Shown: positions 32,213 through 41,043 of the stretch, piece by piece | Numbering within the stretch: the first letter of the stretch is position 1 | Layout: every line of letters starts with the position of its first letter | Assembly (NCBI GenBank): GCA_046726375.1 | Contig: JBKPAJ010000017.1 | Span: forward strand, 62,001 to 126,000 | Source: DASPWV01 sp046726375 | Lineage (GTDB): Bacteria > Acidobacteriota > Vicinamibacteria > Vicinamibacterales > UBA2999 | Direction of reading: 5' to 3' | Length of the DNA: 64,000 nucleotides | The notes under the pieces: model-generated | Databases searched by the model: none | Told to the model about the DNA's origin: nothing | What the model saw: the letters and a program-made list of their open reading frames with translations, nothing else | Translations under genes and position numbers: made by a program

Positions 32213-34822
32213 CTACTCGGTACGGAGGACGACAACAGGGTCAGCGACTGCCGCGCGTCGCGCGGGGAGATAGCACGCGATTAATGCCGCTGTGATCATC
32301 ACAAAGGCCGCACCTGCGAGAGCGGGCCAGTCGATTGGACTCACGCGGAAGAGGAAACCGCGCAGCAACTGACCGGCGCCAAGCGCGCCGGCGAGACCCG
32401 CAGCGATTCCGAGACCCGCAATCGTCAGTCCGCGCGCGAGGACCCAACGGACGATGTCCCACCAACCGGCGCCGAGAGCGACACGTACGCCGACTTCACG
32501 AACCCGCGCGGTGGTCACGGCACTCATGACGCCGTAGACGCCGCCGGCCGCGAGCAGGAGCGCGACGGCCGCAAAGGTGAACAGCACGGCAAGAGTAAAA
32601 CGGCGCGGTGACACCGTTCTCATCACGAGCTCGTCGACGGTCGCGACTCGGTAAATCGGCTGCGCGGGGTTGACGTCCCAAATCGCCGCTTTCGCCGCCT
32701 CCAACAACGTGCTGGGATCGCCGGCGGTGCGCACCACGAACGTCATTGAACCGAACGGGACCTGCGCCAGCGGGATGAACACCTCCGGTCGCGCCGGAAT
32801 CTCGAGGCTGTCATGGCGCAACGCTGCGACAACACCCACGATTTCAACTTCGCCCGTGCGGCCCTGGAACGCTGCGCGCAGGCGATCACCGATCGGGTCG
32901 TCATCAGGCGGCCAGTGCCGACGCGCCAGTTCCTCGCTGATAACGGCCACTCGTTTACTGGCACGTCGGTCATGTTCGTCGAGATGGCGTCCGCGCAGCA
33001 AGCCAATGTGCATCGCATCGAAATAACCCGGCGTGGCGACGCTAATGTACGCACGCGCGCCGTTCGCGTCGGCCACCACCGGCCTGCCGACGATGGCAAA
33101 GTCGCTTTGAATGTTGATGTTCGACTCGATGAACGGCATCGCCGACACGGCACCGACACTTTCGACGGCCGGCAGCTGCCGCAGTCGCTCGAACGCGTTG
33201 TCGAAGAACGACCAGAGTTGCGGAGGAGTCGGGTTGTGATCGTTCGCAAACACCTGCAGCGCCATGACATGGTCGCGCCGGAACCCTGGATCGACGCGAA
33301 GAAGCTCGACGAAGCTTCGAATCAGCAGTCCGGCACTGGCCACGAGAACCAGCGCCAGCGCGATTTCAGCGACGACCAACCCCGCGCGAAGACGATGTTG
33401 CGAACGATTGAGTGTGCTCGTGAGTCGTCCGGCAGCGGCGAGATTGGTGCGCGTCGCCCGCCACGCCGGAAGTATGCCGGAAACGGTTGCCACCGCGATC
33501 GCCAACACCACGGCAAACGCTGCTGCGCGCACGTCGAGGTGAAGCGTTTCTATCCATGGGACCGTCGCCGGTCCCAATTTGGCGAGCGCAGTCAGAACGC
33601 TCTGCGCAATCAGGGCGCCGATCAACGCGCCCGCGAGGGCGATGAGCAGCGTTTCGGCCAGCAGTTGCCGACCGATCCTGAGTCGGCCGCCGCCGAGTGC
33701 AATCCGAATGGCGATCTCGCGTTCTCGCGCCGCGCCTCTCGCCAGAAGCAGATTTGCCACGTTGACGCACGCGATGAGCAGAACGAGAACTACGGCGCTC
33801 GCGACGAGCGTGGCGGCGACGCGAACGTCCCCGATCAAATGCTCGCGAATCGGCACGACCTGTCCGGCGGTGTGCTGGTTCGAGCGCGGATATTGCGCGG
33901 CGAGCTGCTCACTGACCGCGTGCAAGTCGGCTTGCGCGGCCTCGAGCGTGACACCTTGCTTCAGTCGTCCGACGACGGCCCAGTACCCGGTGGCGCGAAT
34001 CCGCGGCTCGAACTCGCGAATGACCTTGGGCGTCCAAACCCTGCGGGTATTGCCAAGCAATCGCGGCTCGAATGAAGCCGGAAGAATGCCGACGACTTGA
34101 AAAGGGCCGTCCTCGAATGCCAGTGACGTGCCCACGATCTGCGGATCACCGCCAAACCGCTGGCGCCAGAACCGTTCGCCGAGCAGAAGGACGTTATCGC
34201 GTCCACGCTGATATTCATCGTTGCTGAATAGACGCCCGTAGAGCGGCCGCACCCCAAAGGCCTCGAAGAATCCGGGCGTCACCTGTGCCCCCACGAACAC
34301 TTCAGGCCGCGAACCGCCGGTGAAATCCAGACTCGACGGTTGGATACCAGCGAGCCAATCGAACGATCGCAGGCGTTCACGCCAGTCCAGGAAATTCCCT
34401 GGTGCCACTTCCAGGCGTTCCGCACTGTCACGCCTCGTTTCCCACAAGGTAACAATGCGGTCTGGCTCCGGATACGGCAGGGCGCGCAACAACACTTGGT
34501 CCATCACGGCGAACATCGTGATCGTGGCGGCAAGGCCGATGGCCAGAATGGCGATGGGCGTGACAGCAAATCCGGCGTGTCCGGTCAGTTGCCGCCAACC
34601 ATAGCGGAGGTCGTCAATCCATGACAGATCAGCGATACTCCGCTGGCGCAGCCAGAACGCGTCGATGAAGGCACCAAAAGCGCGCCGCACCGCATGCCGC
34701 TCACGCGGAGGACGATCGTGGAGCGATGCGAGTTCGGCTTCCCATTCGCGGGTCCAATCGCTGCGGATCGCGCCTGGCGCGAGTATCGCAGCAAGACGGA
34801 CGAGGCGCTGAGCGAGACCCAT
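32213..34822 (-). CDS. ADOP-type FtsX/MacB-like permease
   Basis: An 869-residue protein matching the acidobacterial duplicated orphan permease pattern. An N-terminal prefix (DWTREWEAELASLHDRPPRERHAVRRAFGAFIDAF) is followed by two MacB-like halves, each a membrane helix, a periplasmic domain and three FtsX helices. Examples are LARGAAREREIAIRIALGGGR in the first and TTARVREVGVRVALGAG in the second. The end VADPVVVLRTE is typical. No ATPase is encoded here, as usual for these orphans. Its ATG lies three bases after the PadR stop, so regulator and permease form one unit. Substrate unknown; macrolide/lipoprotein export is family analogy. Confidence 0.92.
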   Translation of the reverse strand: MGLAQRLVRLAAILAPGAIRSDWTREWEAELASLHDRPPRERHAVRRAFGAFIDAFWLRQRSIADLSWIDDLRYGWRQLTGHAGFAVTPIAILAIGLAATITMFAVMDQVLLRALPYPEPDRIVTLWETRRDSAERLEVAPGNFLDWRERLRSFDWLAGIQPSSLDFTGGSRPEVFVGAQVTPGFFEAFGVRPLYGRLFSNDEYQRGRDNVLLLGERFWRQRFGGDPQIVGTSLAFEDGPFQVVGILPASFEPRLLGNTRRVWTPKVIREFEPRIRATGYWAVVGRLKQGVTLEAAQADLHAVSEQLAAQYPRSNQHTAGQVVPIREHLIGDVRVAATLVASAVVLVLLIACVNVANLLLARGAAREREIAIRIALGGGRLRIGRQLLAETLLIALAGALIGALIAQSVLTALAKLGPATVPWIETLHLDVRAAAFAVVLAIAVATVSGILPAWRATRTNLAAAGRLTSTLNRSQHRLRAGLVVAEIALALVLVASAGLLIRSFVELLRVDPGFRRDHVMALQVFANDHNPTPPQLWSFFDNAFERLRQLPAVESVGAVSAMPFIESNINIQSDFAIVGRPVVADANGARAYISVATPGYFDAMHIGLLRGRHLDEHDRRASKRVAVISEELARRHWPPDDDPIGDRLRAAFQGRTGEVEIVGVVAALRHDSLEIPARPEVFIPLAQVPFGSMTFVVRTAGDPSTLLEAAKAAIWDVNPAQPIYRVATVDELVMRTVSPRRFTLAVLFTFAAVALLLAAGGVYGVMSAVTTARVREVGVRVALGAGWWDIVRWVLARGLTIAGLGIAAGLAGALGAGQLLRGFLFRVSPIDWPALAGAAFVMITAALIACYLPARRAAVADPVVVLRTE

Positions 34823-34825
34823 GAT

Positions 34826-35134
34826 TCAGCGACCGACTCTGATGGGCTGTCTGTGCGCGACATCCGCGAGCGCGCGATACCGTGAGGCCGCTTCGCGGCA
34901 GAGCGCGGCGCCGGCGGGTGAGAGCTCATAGTATCGGCGTGGCGGACGCTGCTCGCGCCGCGCGACCTCCTCGCGTTCCCATTTCGATTTGACGACGCCC
35001 TCCGCCTCCAGCCGCCGGAGAATCGGGTACACGGTCCCGCTCGGGAGCGCCGTCGCGTCCATGATGTCGAATCCGTGATGGTGCCGGTGCAGAAGTGCCT
35101 GCAGCACGAGCGCCGTGGGGTAAGTGAGCCGCAC
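34826..35134 (-). CDS. PadR-family transcriptional regulator
   Basis: A 102-residue winged-helix repressor. The family motif LPSGTVYPILRRLEAEGVVKSKWE is clear, followed by RRYYELSPAGAALCREA. It starts with GTG 35134. A perfect ATGT-N8-ACAT dyad lies in its promoter (35158-35173), so it probably represses its own operon with the ADOP permease until a ligand binds. Confidence 0.9.
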   Translation of the reverse strand: MRLTYPTALVLQALLHRHHHGFDIMDATALPSGTVYPILRRLEAEGVVKSKWEREEVARREQRPPRRYYELSPAGAALCREAASRYRALADVAHRQPIRVGR

Positions 35135-35156
35135 GCGGACTCCGTTGTAGCCTACC

Positions 35157-35186
35157 TATGTAGACTTAGACATACGGGAATGTCAA
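35157..35186 (-). promoter_or_regulatory. promoter and PadR operator of padR-ADOP operon
   Basis: On the minus strand a perfect -35 TTGACA (35186-35181) is followed after 17 bases by CTACAT (35163-35158), or after 18 by TACATA, as -10. The dyad TATGT-N8-ACATA (35157-35174) covers the -10 and part of the spacer. The spacing ATGT-N8-ACAT is the one described for PadR-type operators. Confidence 0.65.
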
Positions 35187-35210
35187 GTCGCATCGCGGAC
35201 CTCACCATCA

Positions 35211-35226
35211 CGGACCTGAAGGTCCG
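35211..35226. repeat. palindrome CGGACCT-GAA-GGTCCG
   Basis: CGGACC (35211-35216) pairs with GGTCCG (35221-35226) and is followed by CGCTAC, the usual right flank of the family. Degenerate half-copies (CGCGGACC at 35194-35202, GTCCGCGCTACATG near 35270) lie on either side. Confidence 0.65.
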
Positions 35227-35334
35227 CGCTACATGAAATTCAATAAAAGATTCTCGTGGGGACGTAAAAAGTCCGCGCTACATGGAGTCCAAAAAGGAGG
35301 TCCCGCGACCGGGCAATCCGCCCGAGAGACGTAG

Positions 35335-35354
35335 CGCGGACCTTCAGGTCCGCG
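35335..35354. repeat. palindrome CGCGGACC-TTCA-GGTCCGCG
   Basis: A perfect 8-bp-stem copy with left flank GTAG, 16 bases from the 3' end of rpsT. It could fold at the end of the rpsT transcript, but it lacks a T-run. Confidence 0.7.
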
Positions 35355-35369
35355 ATCCGGCCAGCGAAC

Positions 35370-35648
35370 TTATTTCGTAACGGTGGGAGCGGTCTTCAGG
35401 CGAGCGGTCAGACGTGACTTGTAGCGGGCCGCAGTGTTGCGGTGAATGATGCCCTTGGCCGCCATCTTGTCGACCAGCGACTGTGTGGCGGTGAGCCCCT
35501 TTTTCGCACCGTCGATGTCGTTGGAATCGAGCGACTTGCGGATTGCCTTCAATCCCGTGCGGAGCTTGGCGCGCAGTTCCCGATTGTGCTCGCGCCGTTT
35601 GATGTTCTGCCGATGCGCTTTCAGCGCCGACTTGTTCCTCTTGGCCAC
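35370..35648 (-). CDS. rpsT: ribosomal protein S20
   Basis: A 92-residue basic protein of the 30S subunit. Signature AKRNKSALKAHRQNIKRREHNRELRAKLRT at the N-terminus and DKMAAKGIIHRNTAARYKSRLTARL at the C-terminus. A stable hairpin lies upstream (35668-35689). Confidence 0.96.
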   Translation of the reverse strand: MAKRNKSALKAHRQNIKRREHNRELRAKLRTGLKAIRKSLDSNDIDGAKKGLTATQSLVDKMAAKGIIHRNTAARYKSRLTARLKTAPTVTK

Positions 35649-35667
35649 CTGTACAAACCTCTAGATC

Positions 35668-35689
35668 GGATGGGTTACAAACAACCCAT
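35668..35689 (-). other. perfect hairpin in the rpsT leader
   Basis: GATGGGTT and AACCCATC form an 8-bp stem around a six-base loop, five bases after the transglycosylase stop and 19 bases before the rpsT start. There is no T-run after it. It could be a leader structure for S20 or an end-of-message stem for the upstream gene. Confidence 0.5.
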
Positions 35690-35693
35690 CATA

Positions 35694-36392
35694 TCACCGC
35701 TTGCCGACGGTCTCGTGAGGGAGGTCGCGAGGCGGAACGTTCGAATAGCGGGCTTTCGGGACGCCGTCTACCAGCTCGATCCACTTGTAAATCACCGTCT
35801 CGCGCGCGGCGGCCGCCTCCTTCGTGGCGCCGGTGATTTTCTTCACGTAATCCCGCGTCTCGCGGTACGGCGGCACACCGTTGTAGCGCTCGACGCGCTC
35901 GGCGCCGGCGTTGTACGCGGCGAGCGCCAGGGTCACGTCCTGATTGAAGCGGTTGAGGAGCTGCGCCAGATACGTGACGCCTCCGCGGATGTTTTCACCG
36001 GGATGGAACGGGTCTCGCACGCCGAGTTCGCGCGCCGTGGCCGGCATCAACTGCATCAGCCCCATTGCACCTTTCGGCGAAACCGCCCAGCGATTGAAGC
36101 CCGATTCGGCCTGAATGACCGCCCTGATCAGATCCGCCGAAATCCCATGCCGATCCGCGTGCTGCCGGATCAACTCGTCGTAGGCGTTGGCGCCGTTCGC
36201 CCTGGAAGGCTTGCTGGTGGTTCGAATGAGGGTCGTGCCTGGAACCGCGTAGGTCGTGCCCGGCGCCGCGCCCGCTTTAGGCGTGTCGGACAGGACAAGA
36301 TTCCCGTTGGCGTCGCGCCAGGAGTAAATCTGCGCGTCGGCGGGCAGAGCTGTAGCTGCGCACACCACGAGCGCAAAGCCCAGAATTCGCAT
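35694..36392 (-). CDS. lytic transglycosylase (SLT domain with DUF4124)
   Basis: A 232-residue exported murein hydrolase. Signal peptide ILGFALVVCAATALPADA, then a DUF4124 module (QIYSWRDANGNLVLSDTPKAG), a linker, and the catalytic SLT domain from about residue 75. The catalytic Glu is in VIQAESGFNRWAVSPKGAMGLMQLMP; AAYNAGAERVERYNGVPPYRETRDYV is also typical. It cleaves glycan strands non-hydrolytically in the periplasm during wall turnover or complex insertion. Confidence 0.92.
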   Translation of the reverse strand: MRILGFALVVCAATALPADAQIYSWRDANGNLVLSDTPKAGAAPGTTYAVPGTTLIRTTSKPSRANGANAYDELIRQHADRHGISADLIRAVIQAESGFNRWAVSPKGAMGLMQLMPATARELGVRDPFHPGENIRGGVTYLAQLLNRFNQDVTLALAAYNAGAERVERYNGVPPYRETRDYVKKITGATKEAAAARETVIYKWIELVDGVPKARYSNVPPRDLPHETVGKR

Positions 36393-36452
36393 TGACGTGG
36401 CGGCCGGTCGGCAGAAAAGGGGTAGAACCGGCGTAACGATATTATCGGCGGT

Positions 36453-39146
36453 TCAGCTGGCGCCCAACAGCCTTTCGACAAGCTTGCGGCTCTCGATCAA
36501 CATCTCGCTGATTTTCGCCGGATCTTTGCCACCGGCCTCGGCGAAGTCGGGTCGACCGCCGCCTTTGCCGCCGACGACGGGTGCCAGCTCTTTGACCAGA
36601 CGACCCGCCGGGACGCGGTCTTTGAGGTCGGGCGTGACGGAGGCCACGATCGCCACGGCATCAGCCGCCAGCTGCGTGGCGAGCAAAACGATCCCGCTCC
36701 TGAGACGCGACTTGTAGGTGTCGGCGAGCGAGCGCAGCGATGCTTTGTCCACGTCGTTTACCTGGCGCGCGACGAACTTCACGCCATTAATCTCAACCTG
36801 GTCGTCGTCCTGCGTGCTGCCCGCTCCGCCTCCAAGCGCCACCTTCGTCTTGAGCTGCTGCACTTCCTTGCGCAGCGCGCTTTCAGTCACGACACGAGAT
36901 CGAACGGCAGCCACAAGGTCCTGCGGACGCGTGTTGAGCTCGCCGGACAGTGCACGCACGACGTCGATGCGTTCGCGGGCGTGTGTGTAGGCGCCCAGAC
37001 CGGTCAGGGCCTCGATGCGGCGAATACCCGCCGCCACGCCGCTTTCCTCGGTGATGTAGAACGAGCCGATGTCGCCGGTCGCGCGCACGTGCGTACCGCC
37101 GCACAGCTCCACGCTGAAGCCGGGAATGCTGACAACCCGCACGCGATCGCCGTACTTTTCGCCGAACAGCGCCATCGCGCCCGCCGCGATCGCCTCCTGT
37201 GTGTTGCGGATCTCCGTCTGCACCGGTGTGTTGGCCACGATGTGCTCGTTGACGGTCCGCTCGATGTCTGCCAGCTGCTCGGCGGTAAGTGCCGTGAAGT
37301 GTACGAAGTCGAAGCGCAGACGATCCGGTGCAACGAGCGATCCCGCCTGTTTCACGTGTGGGCCGAGCACTTGCCGCAGCGCCGCGTGCAGCAGGTGCGT
37401 CGCCGTGTGATTGCGGCGTGTGGCGTCGCGCAGGTCGCCATCAACTTCGGCCGACACGAGATCGCGAACGTTGAGCGTTGTCGCGGCAGACTCGATACGA
37501 TGGGCCCGCGGCAACCCCACGCCAAGCCGCACCACGCCAGTTATCTTGGACCGCGCGCCGTCCGACTCGATCCATCCCTGATCGGAAACCTGTCCGCCTG
37601 ATTCGAGATAAAACGGCGTACGTCCAAGAACGAGGTAGCCGCTCGCGCCCGACGCCAGCTGCTGCACCTGCTGTTTGTTGTCGTCGAAGAGCGCGACGAT
37701 TGGAATACCGGAAAGCTGAGTGGCCTGATAACCGTCGAACGTATCGGCGGTGCCGGCCAACGCAACTCGCGACTCCTCACTGGCGAATGTGAATTCCTCC
37801 CGCTTTTCACCGCCAAAAGCGCTCTTCTTGCGCGCCTTGTCGCGTTGCCCCTCCATCGCCTGCTCGAAGCCGTCCTTGTCGAACGCGAGCCCCTGCGCGC
37901 TGGCCATGTCCTCGATGAAATCCTGCGGCAAGCCGTAGGTGTCGTACAACTTGAACGCATCCTCGCCGCTCACGGTTTTGGAGCCCTTCGTAGCGCGCTC
38001 GAGCACCTCTTCCAGACGTGGAAGACCGCCGGACAGAACGATGCCGAACCGTTCTTCCTCGCTCCGTGTGATCTGCACGACCGTGTCGCGCGATGATCGC
38101 AGTTCAGGGTAGGCACCACCCATCTCGGCGACGAGCACATCCACGAGCTTGTGGAGAAACGGTTCGTGCAATCCCAGTTTCTTCCCGTGGCGCATCGCGC
38201 GGCGCATGATTTTGCGCAGCACGTAGCCGCGGAACTCATTCGACGGGACCACGCCATCGGCGATCAGGAAGGTGGTCGCGCGAATGTGGTCGGCGATCAC
38301 ACGCATCGACACATCGCCAGGTTCCATGGTGCCGCGATATTCCCGGCCCGAGAGCTTGCTGATTTCCTCGAGGATGGGCATGAACAGCTCAGTGTCGTAA
38401 TTCGACAGCACGCCTTTCATCACGGCAGACATGCGCTCCAGGCCCATGCCGGTGTCGATCGAGGGTGCAGGCAGCGGCTTCAACGCGCCATCCGCCTGCC
38501 GATCGAATTCCATGAACACGTTGTTCCAGATCTCAACGAAGCGTTCGGAGCCGGACTCGGCATCCGTCATGAAGTCGCCAGTGCCTGGAACGGACGGCCC
38601 GCAGTCGTAGTAGATTTCGGAGCACCGCCCGCACGGTCCCGTGTCGCCCATCGCCCAGAAGTTGTCCGACATTCCCAGCTCGCCAATCTGCGTTGCAGGC
38701 AAAAACCGGCGCCACACGTTGTAGGCTTCATCGTCCCGCGGGATGCCTTGCTCGCCCTTGAAGATAGTGGCAATGAGCCGCGTCGGATCGAGCTTCCATT
38801 CCTCGGTCAGGAGCTTCCACGCCAACGGAATCGCTTCGTCTTTGAAATAGTCACCAAAGGAAAAATTACCGAGCATTTCAAAGAACGTGTGGTGCCGCAA
38901 CGAGGGTCCCACGGTATCGAGATCGTTGTGCTTGCCGCTGACCCGCATACACTTCTGCACCGTCGCCGCGCGTGTGTAGTCGCGTGTTTCACGGCCGAGA
39001 AAAACGTCCTTGAATTGGTTCATGCCCGCATTTGTGAACAGGAGTGTCGGGTCGTCGGCCGGAACGAGCGGCGAGCTCGGCACCACGCGATGGCCGTGGC
39101 GCGCGAAGAATTTGAGGAATGACGCGCGGATCTCGTTCGGATGCAT
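36453..39146 (-). CDS. alaS: alanyl-tRNA synthetase
   Basis: An 897-residue class II synthetase. Catalytic domain: LFTNAGMNQFKDVFLG, TVQKCMRVSGKHNDLDTVG, HTFFEMLGNFSFGDYFK. The editing domain has HTATHLLHAALRQVLG and the zinc/editing site CGGTHVRATGDIGSF; the C-terminal C-Ala domain ends in GGKGGGRPDFAEAGGKDPAKI. A TAGAAT -10 lies six bases before its ATG, pointing to leaderless mRNA. Confidence 0.97.
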   Translation of the reverse strand: MHPNEIRASFLKFFARHGHRVVPSSPLVPADDPTLLFTNAGMNQFKDVFLGRETRDYTRAATVQKCMRVSGKHNDLDTVGPSLRHHTFFEMLGNFSFGDYFKDEAIPLAWKLLTEEWKLDPTRLIATIFKGEQGIPRDDEAYNVWRRFLPATQIGELGMSDNFWAMGDTGPCGRCSEIYYDCGPSVPGTGDFMTDAESGSERFVEIWNNVFMEFDRQADGALKPLPAPSIDTGMGLERMSAVMKGVLSNYDTELFMPILEEISKLSGREYRGTMEPGDVSMRVIADHIRATTFLIADGVVPSNEFRGYVLRKIMRRAMRHGKKLGLHEPFLHKLVDVLVAEMGGAYPELRSSRDTVVQITRSEEERFGIVLSGGLPRLEEVLERATKGSKTVSGEDAFKLYDTYGLPQDFIEDMASAQGLAFDKDGFEQAMEGQRDKARKKSAFGGEKREEFTFASEESRVALAGTADTFDGYQATQLSGIPIVALFDDNKQQVQQLASGASGYLVLGRTPFYLESGGQVSDQGWIESDGARSKITGVVRLGVGLPRAHRIESAATTLNVRDLVSAEVDGDLRDATRRNHTATHLLHAALRQVLGPHVKQAGSLVAPDRLRFDFVHFTALTAEQLADIERTVNEHIVANTPVQTEIRNTQEAIAAGAMALFGEKYGDRVRVVSIPGFSVELCGGTHVRATGDIGSFYITEESGVAAGIRRIEALTGLGAYTHARERIDVVRALSGELNTRPQDLVAAVRSRVVTESALRKEVQQLKTKVALGGGAGSTQDDDQVEINGVKFVARQVNDVDKASLRSLADTYKSRLRSGIVLLATQLAADAVAIVASVTPDLKDRVPAGRLVKELAPVVGGKGGGRPDFAEAGGKDPAKISEMLIESRKLVERLLGAS

Positions 39147-39152
39147 CTATTC

Positions 39153-39158
39153 ATTCTA
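39153..39158 (-). promoter_or_regulatory. -10 box placing alaS transcription at its ATG
   Basis: TAGAAT on the minus strand ends six bases before the alaS ATG (39146), so a start seven bases downstream would be the A of ATG. No Shine-Dalgarno sequence is possible in that space. Confidence 0.5.
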
Positions 39159-39193
39159 GCTGGCAGCCTCCTTGCAGGGGAGGCCGGCTCGAC

Positions 39194-39853
39194 ATGCCAA
39201 AGAATTTGTGGCTGACGGCGATTCTGATCGCCGGGGTCTTGCTGACCGGGTGTGCAGACACCCCGACGGCGCCGACCACATGGTCACCGGATCGAGTGCG
39301 AGAGCAGTTGTTCATCTCCAACCTAAACAGCGGTGTCTTCGGCTCGCCCGCACGAACAACGAGATGGCGTACGCCGATTCCCGTGAGCACTGGCGGCATA
39401 GCGGCGGTCGAGACGGCGCTGTCGCACTACGAACAGTGGACGAGCGGTATGGTGCGTTTTACGCGAGTGAGTCAGCCGCCTGCCGACGGCATCACCTTCG
39501 TCGATGGCGGCGCCGTACCGCAGGCGACACCTGCGTGCGGGAGCGTTGGTGATGTCCAGTCGCCTACGGCCCCAAGCGGTGCCGTGTTTGAGTGGGACGC
39601 GACCCGGGCCATCATCGGCTCCTACAGGATTCACCTGGGCACCGAGGATTGCGACGATGAAACCGCAGGCAACTACCCGTCGGCGGTTGCCGAGCATCTG
39701 CTCGCACACGCGCTCGGCGTCATCGAACATTTCGACGGATTCCAAAATCGTATGGGCGTGGACGATGCGCGAGTGCTCGCGGTGGTTTACAACCTTTACG
39801 CGAACCCGGTCGGAGTTTCGGCCACCGAGCTCACCGTGTGGGGTGTGCGATGA
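39194..39853 (+). CDS. lipoprotein with degenerate metzincin-like motif
   Basis: A 219-residue predicted lipoprotein (lipobox LLTGC, Cys20). Residues 163-187 read like a matrixin active site: AEHLLAHALGVIEHFDGF followed by a Met (QNRMG). Against the metzincin pattern HExxHxxGxxH, His168, His172 and Gly175 fit, but the catalytic Glu is Leu169 and the third His (179) is one residue late. It is thus probably a non-catalytic relative. I chose ATG 39194 because it gives a clean signal; the frame is open upstream toward alaS. Coupled by ATGA to the next gene. Confidence 0.6.
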   Translation: MPKNLWLTAILIAGVLLTGCADTPTAPTTWSPDRVREQLFISNLNSGVFGSPARTTRWRTPIPVSTGGIAAVETALSHYEQWTSGMVRFTRVSQPPADGITFVDGGAVPQATPACGSVGDVQSPTAPSGAVFEWDATRAIIGSYRIHLGTEDCDDETAGNYPSAVAEHLLAHALGVIEHFDGFQNRMGVDDARVLAVVYNLYANPVGVSATELTVWGVR

Positions 39854-40572
39854 GACACGCGTTCGCGGTCATCGCCATCGTGTCGGCTCTGTTGCACGCC
39901 GGCCCTCGCACCGCGTTCGCGCAAGACCGCGAATCGCACTGGGGCGTCTCGGCGAGCCTCGTACCGCACTGGAATTTTCCAGAGCCATTGGCCCAGGCCT
40001 GGGACCTCGAGACGGACATGGTCGGGTCGGAGTTGCGTGTGGGCGTCGTTCGGGGAAGCGATCTGGGCGGAGATGTCGGGGTGTCGTTCGTCAAGAAGCA
40101 TGTGAGCGACGACTCGTTCGTCAATTTGCGCGAGACCGCGTGCGTGCAGTTGCCGGGCGGACCGCCGCAGTGTGCGCGCGGCGCGTATCACATCACACAG
40201 GATGCAGGTTTCACCGGCGTTGAAGGTCACATCTTCATGCCTTTCGCGACCATTCGGCAACGCGTGCAAATCGGTGGCACGTTCGCGGGCGGTATCGCGC
40301 GCATCGATGGCACGGTCGATCGCTTTCTCGAGCACCTCGTCGTGAGCGGGAACAGCGCAACGCGGGTCACGGATTCGCTTGGGGAGGGGACGTTCAAGGA
40401 AACGCTGCAGGACATCCCTCAGGACTGGCCGGTTATGCCGATCGGGCGAGCCGAGCTGAGCGTCGGCGTGCTAATGCGTCCTGGCCTGAAGATTCGTGGC
40501 TCGGCTGGAATCAACTTCCCCGGTTTCCACTTCATCGGGTTCTACGCGCATTACCTATTCGGCGCGAGATAG
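39850..40572 (+). CDS. predicted exported outer-membrane-like beta protein
   Basis: A 240-residue protein with a signal peptide (HAFAVIAIVSALLHAGPRTAFA) and a mature part of alternating beta strands (WGVSASLVPHWNFPE, GSELRVGVVRGSDLGGDVGVSFVKK, RVQIGGTFAGGIARIDG, RAELSVGVLMRPGLKIRGSAGINF) ending in HYLFGAR. It resembles small outer-membrane barrels, but I recognise no named family. The start overlaps the preceding lipoprotein stop, so the two are probably a functional pair. Its 3' end overlaps recX, on the other strand, by 18 bases. Confidence 0.6.
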   Translation: MRHAFAVIAIVSALLHAGPRTAFAQDRESHWGVSASLVPHWNFPEPLAQAWDLETDMVGSELRVGVVRGSDLGGDVGVSFVKKHVSDDSFVNLRETACVQLPGGPPQCARGAYHITQDAGFTGVEGHIFMPFATIRQRVQIGGTFAGGIARIDGTVDRFLEHLVVSGNSATRVTDSLGEGTFKETLQDIPQDWPVMPIGRAELSVGVLMRPGLKIRGSAGINFPGFHFIGFYAHYLFGAR

Positions 40573-41028
40573 GGCGCGCGCGCCGCGGGCGCGTAAACGT
40601 GCGTAAACCTGGCCGGCGTCGAATCCCTGCGCGACGAGGCCGCGAACCACGCGCGCCGCAGCTTTGACGTCGAGGTCGCGCGGGTCCGCACCTTTGAGTT
40701 TTCTGTCGAGCGCCTGATCGAGCAGCGCAGGCTCATCGATCTGGTCAAACACCTCATCGACCGCGGCCTTAGCGACATCGGAGCTGATCCCGAGCTGCTG
40801 CAGGCGCTGAATGGCGCGCCGGCGCCCGCGGCGACGCACAGCGCCCTCCATGCGTGCGGCGGCAATCGCGACTCGCTTGTCATCGAGGGTCCGATCGCTC
40901 GAAAGCCGCTCGATGGCTGCATCTATTTCGGCGGCCGCAAATTTTCGTCGTGCCAGTCGCGCACGCAACTGCGCGGTGGAGAGTTCGCGCCGGGAGAGAA
41001 GCGTGAGGGCAGTGGTGTAAGCGTCCAT
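40555..41028 (-). CDS. recX: RecX-family regulator of RecA
   Basis: A 157-residue, mostly helical protein made of three-helix repeats. Traits: ALTLLSRRELSTAQLRARLARRKFAAAEIDAAIERL, DDKRVAIAAARMEGAVRRRGRRRAIQRLQQLGISSDVAKAAVDEV. RecX caps or blocks RecA filaments. recA is not adjacent, unlike in many genomes. The 3' end overlaps the convergent outer-membrane gene. Confidence 0.82.
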   Translation of the reverse strand: MDAYTTALTLLSRRELSTAQLRARLARRKFAAAEIDAAIERLSSDRTLDDKRVAIAAARMEGAVRRRGRRRAIQRLQQLGISSDVAKAAVDEVFDQIDEPALLDQALDRKLKGADPRDLDVKAAARVVRGLVAQGFDAGQVYARLRARGARALSRAE

Positions 41029-41043
41029 AGGTGACGCTGGCAG

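Noticed and set aside
32213..35134. Composite transposon or genomic island around the ADOP genes
   Set aside because: No terminal inverted repeats, transposase, integrase or tRNA border; base composition looks like that of neighbours.
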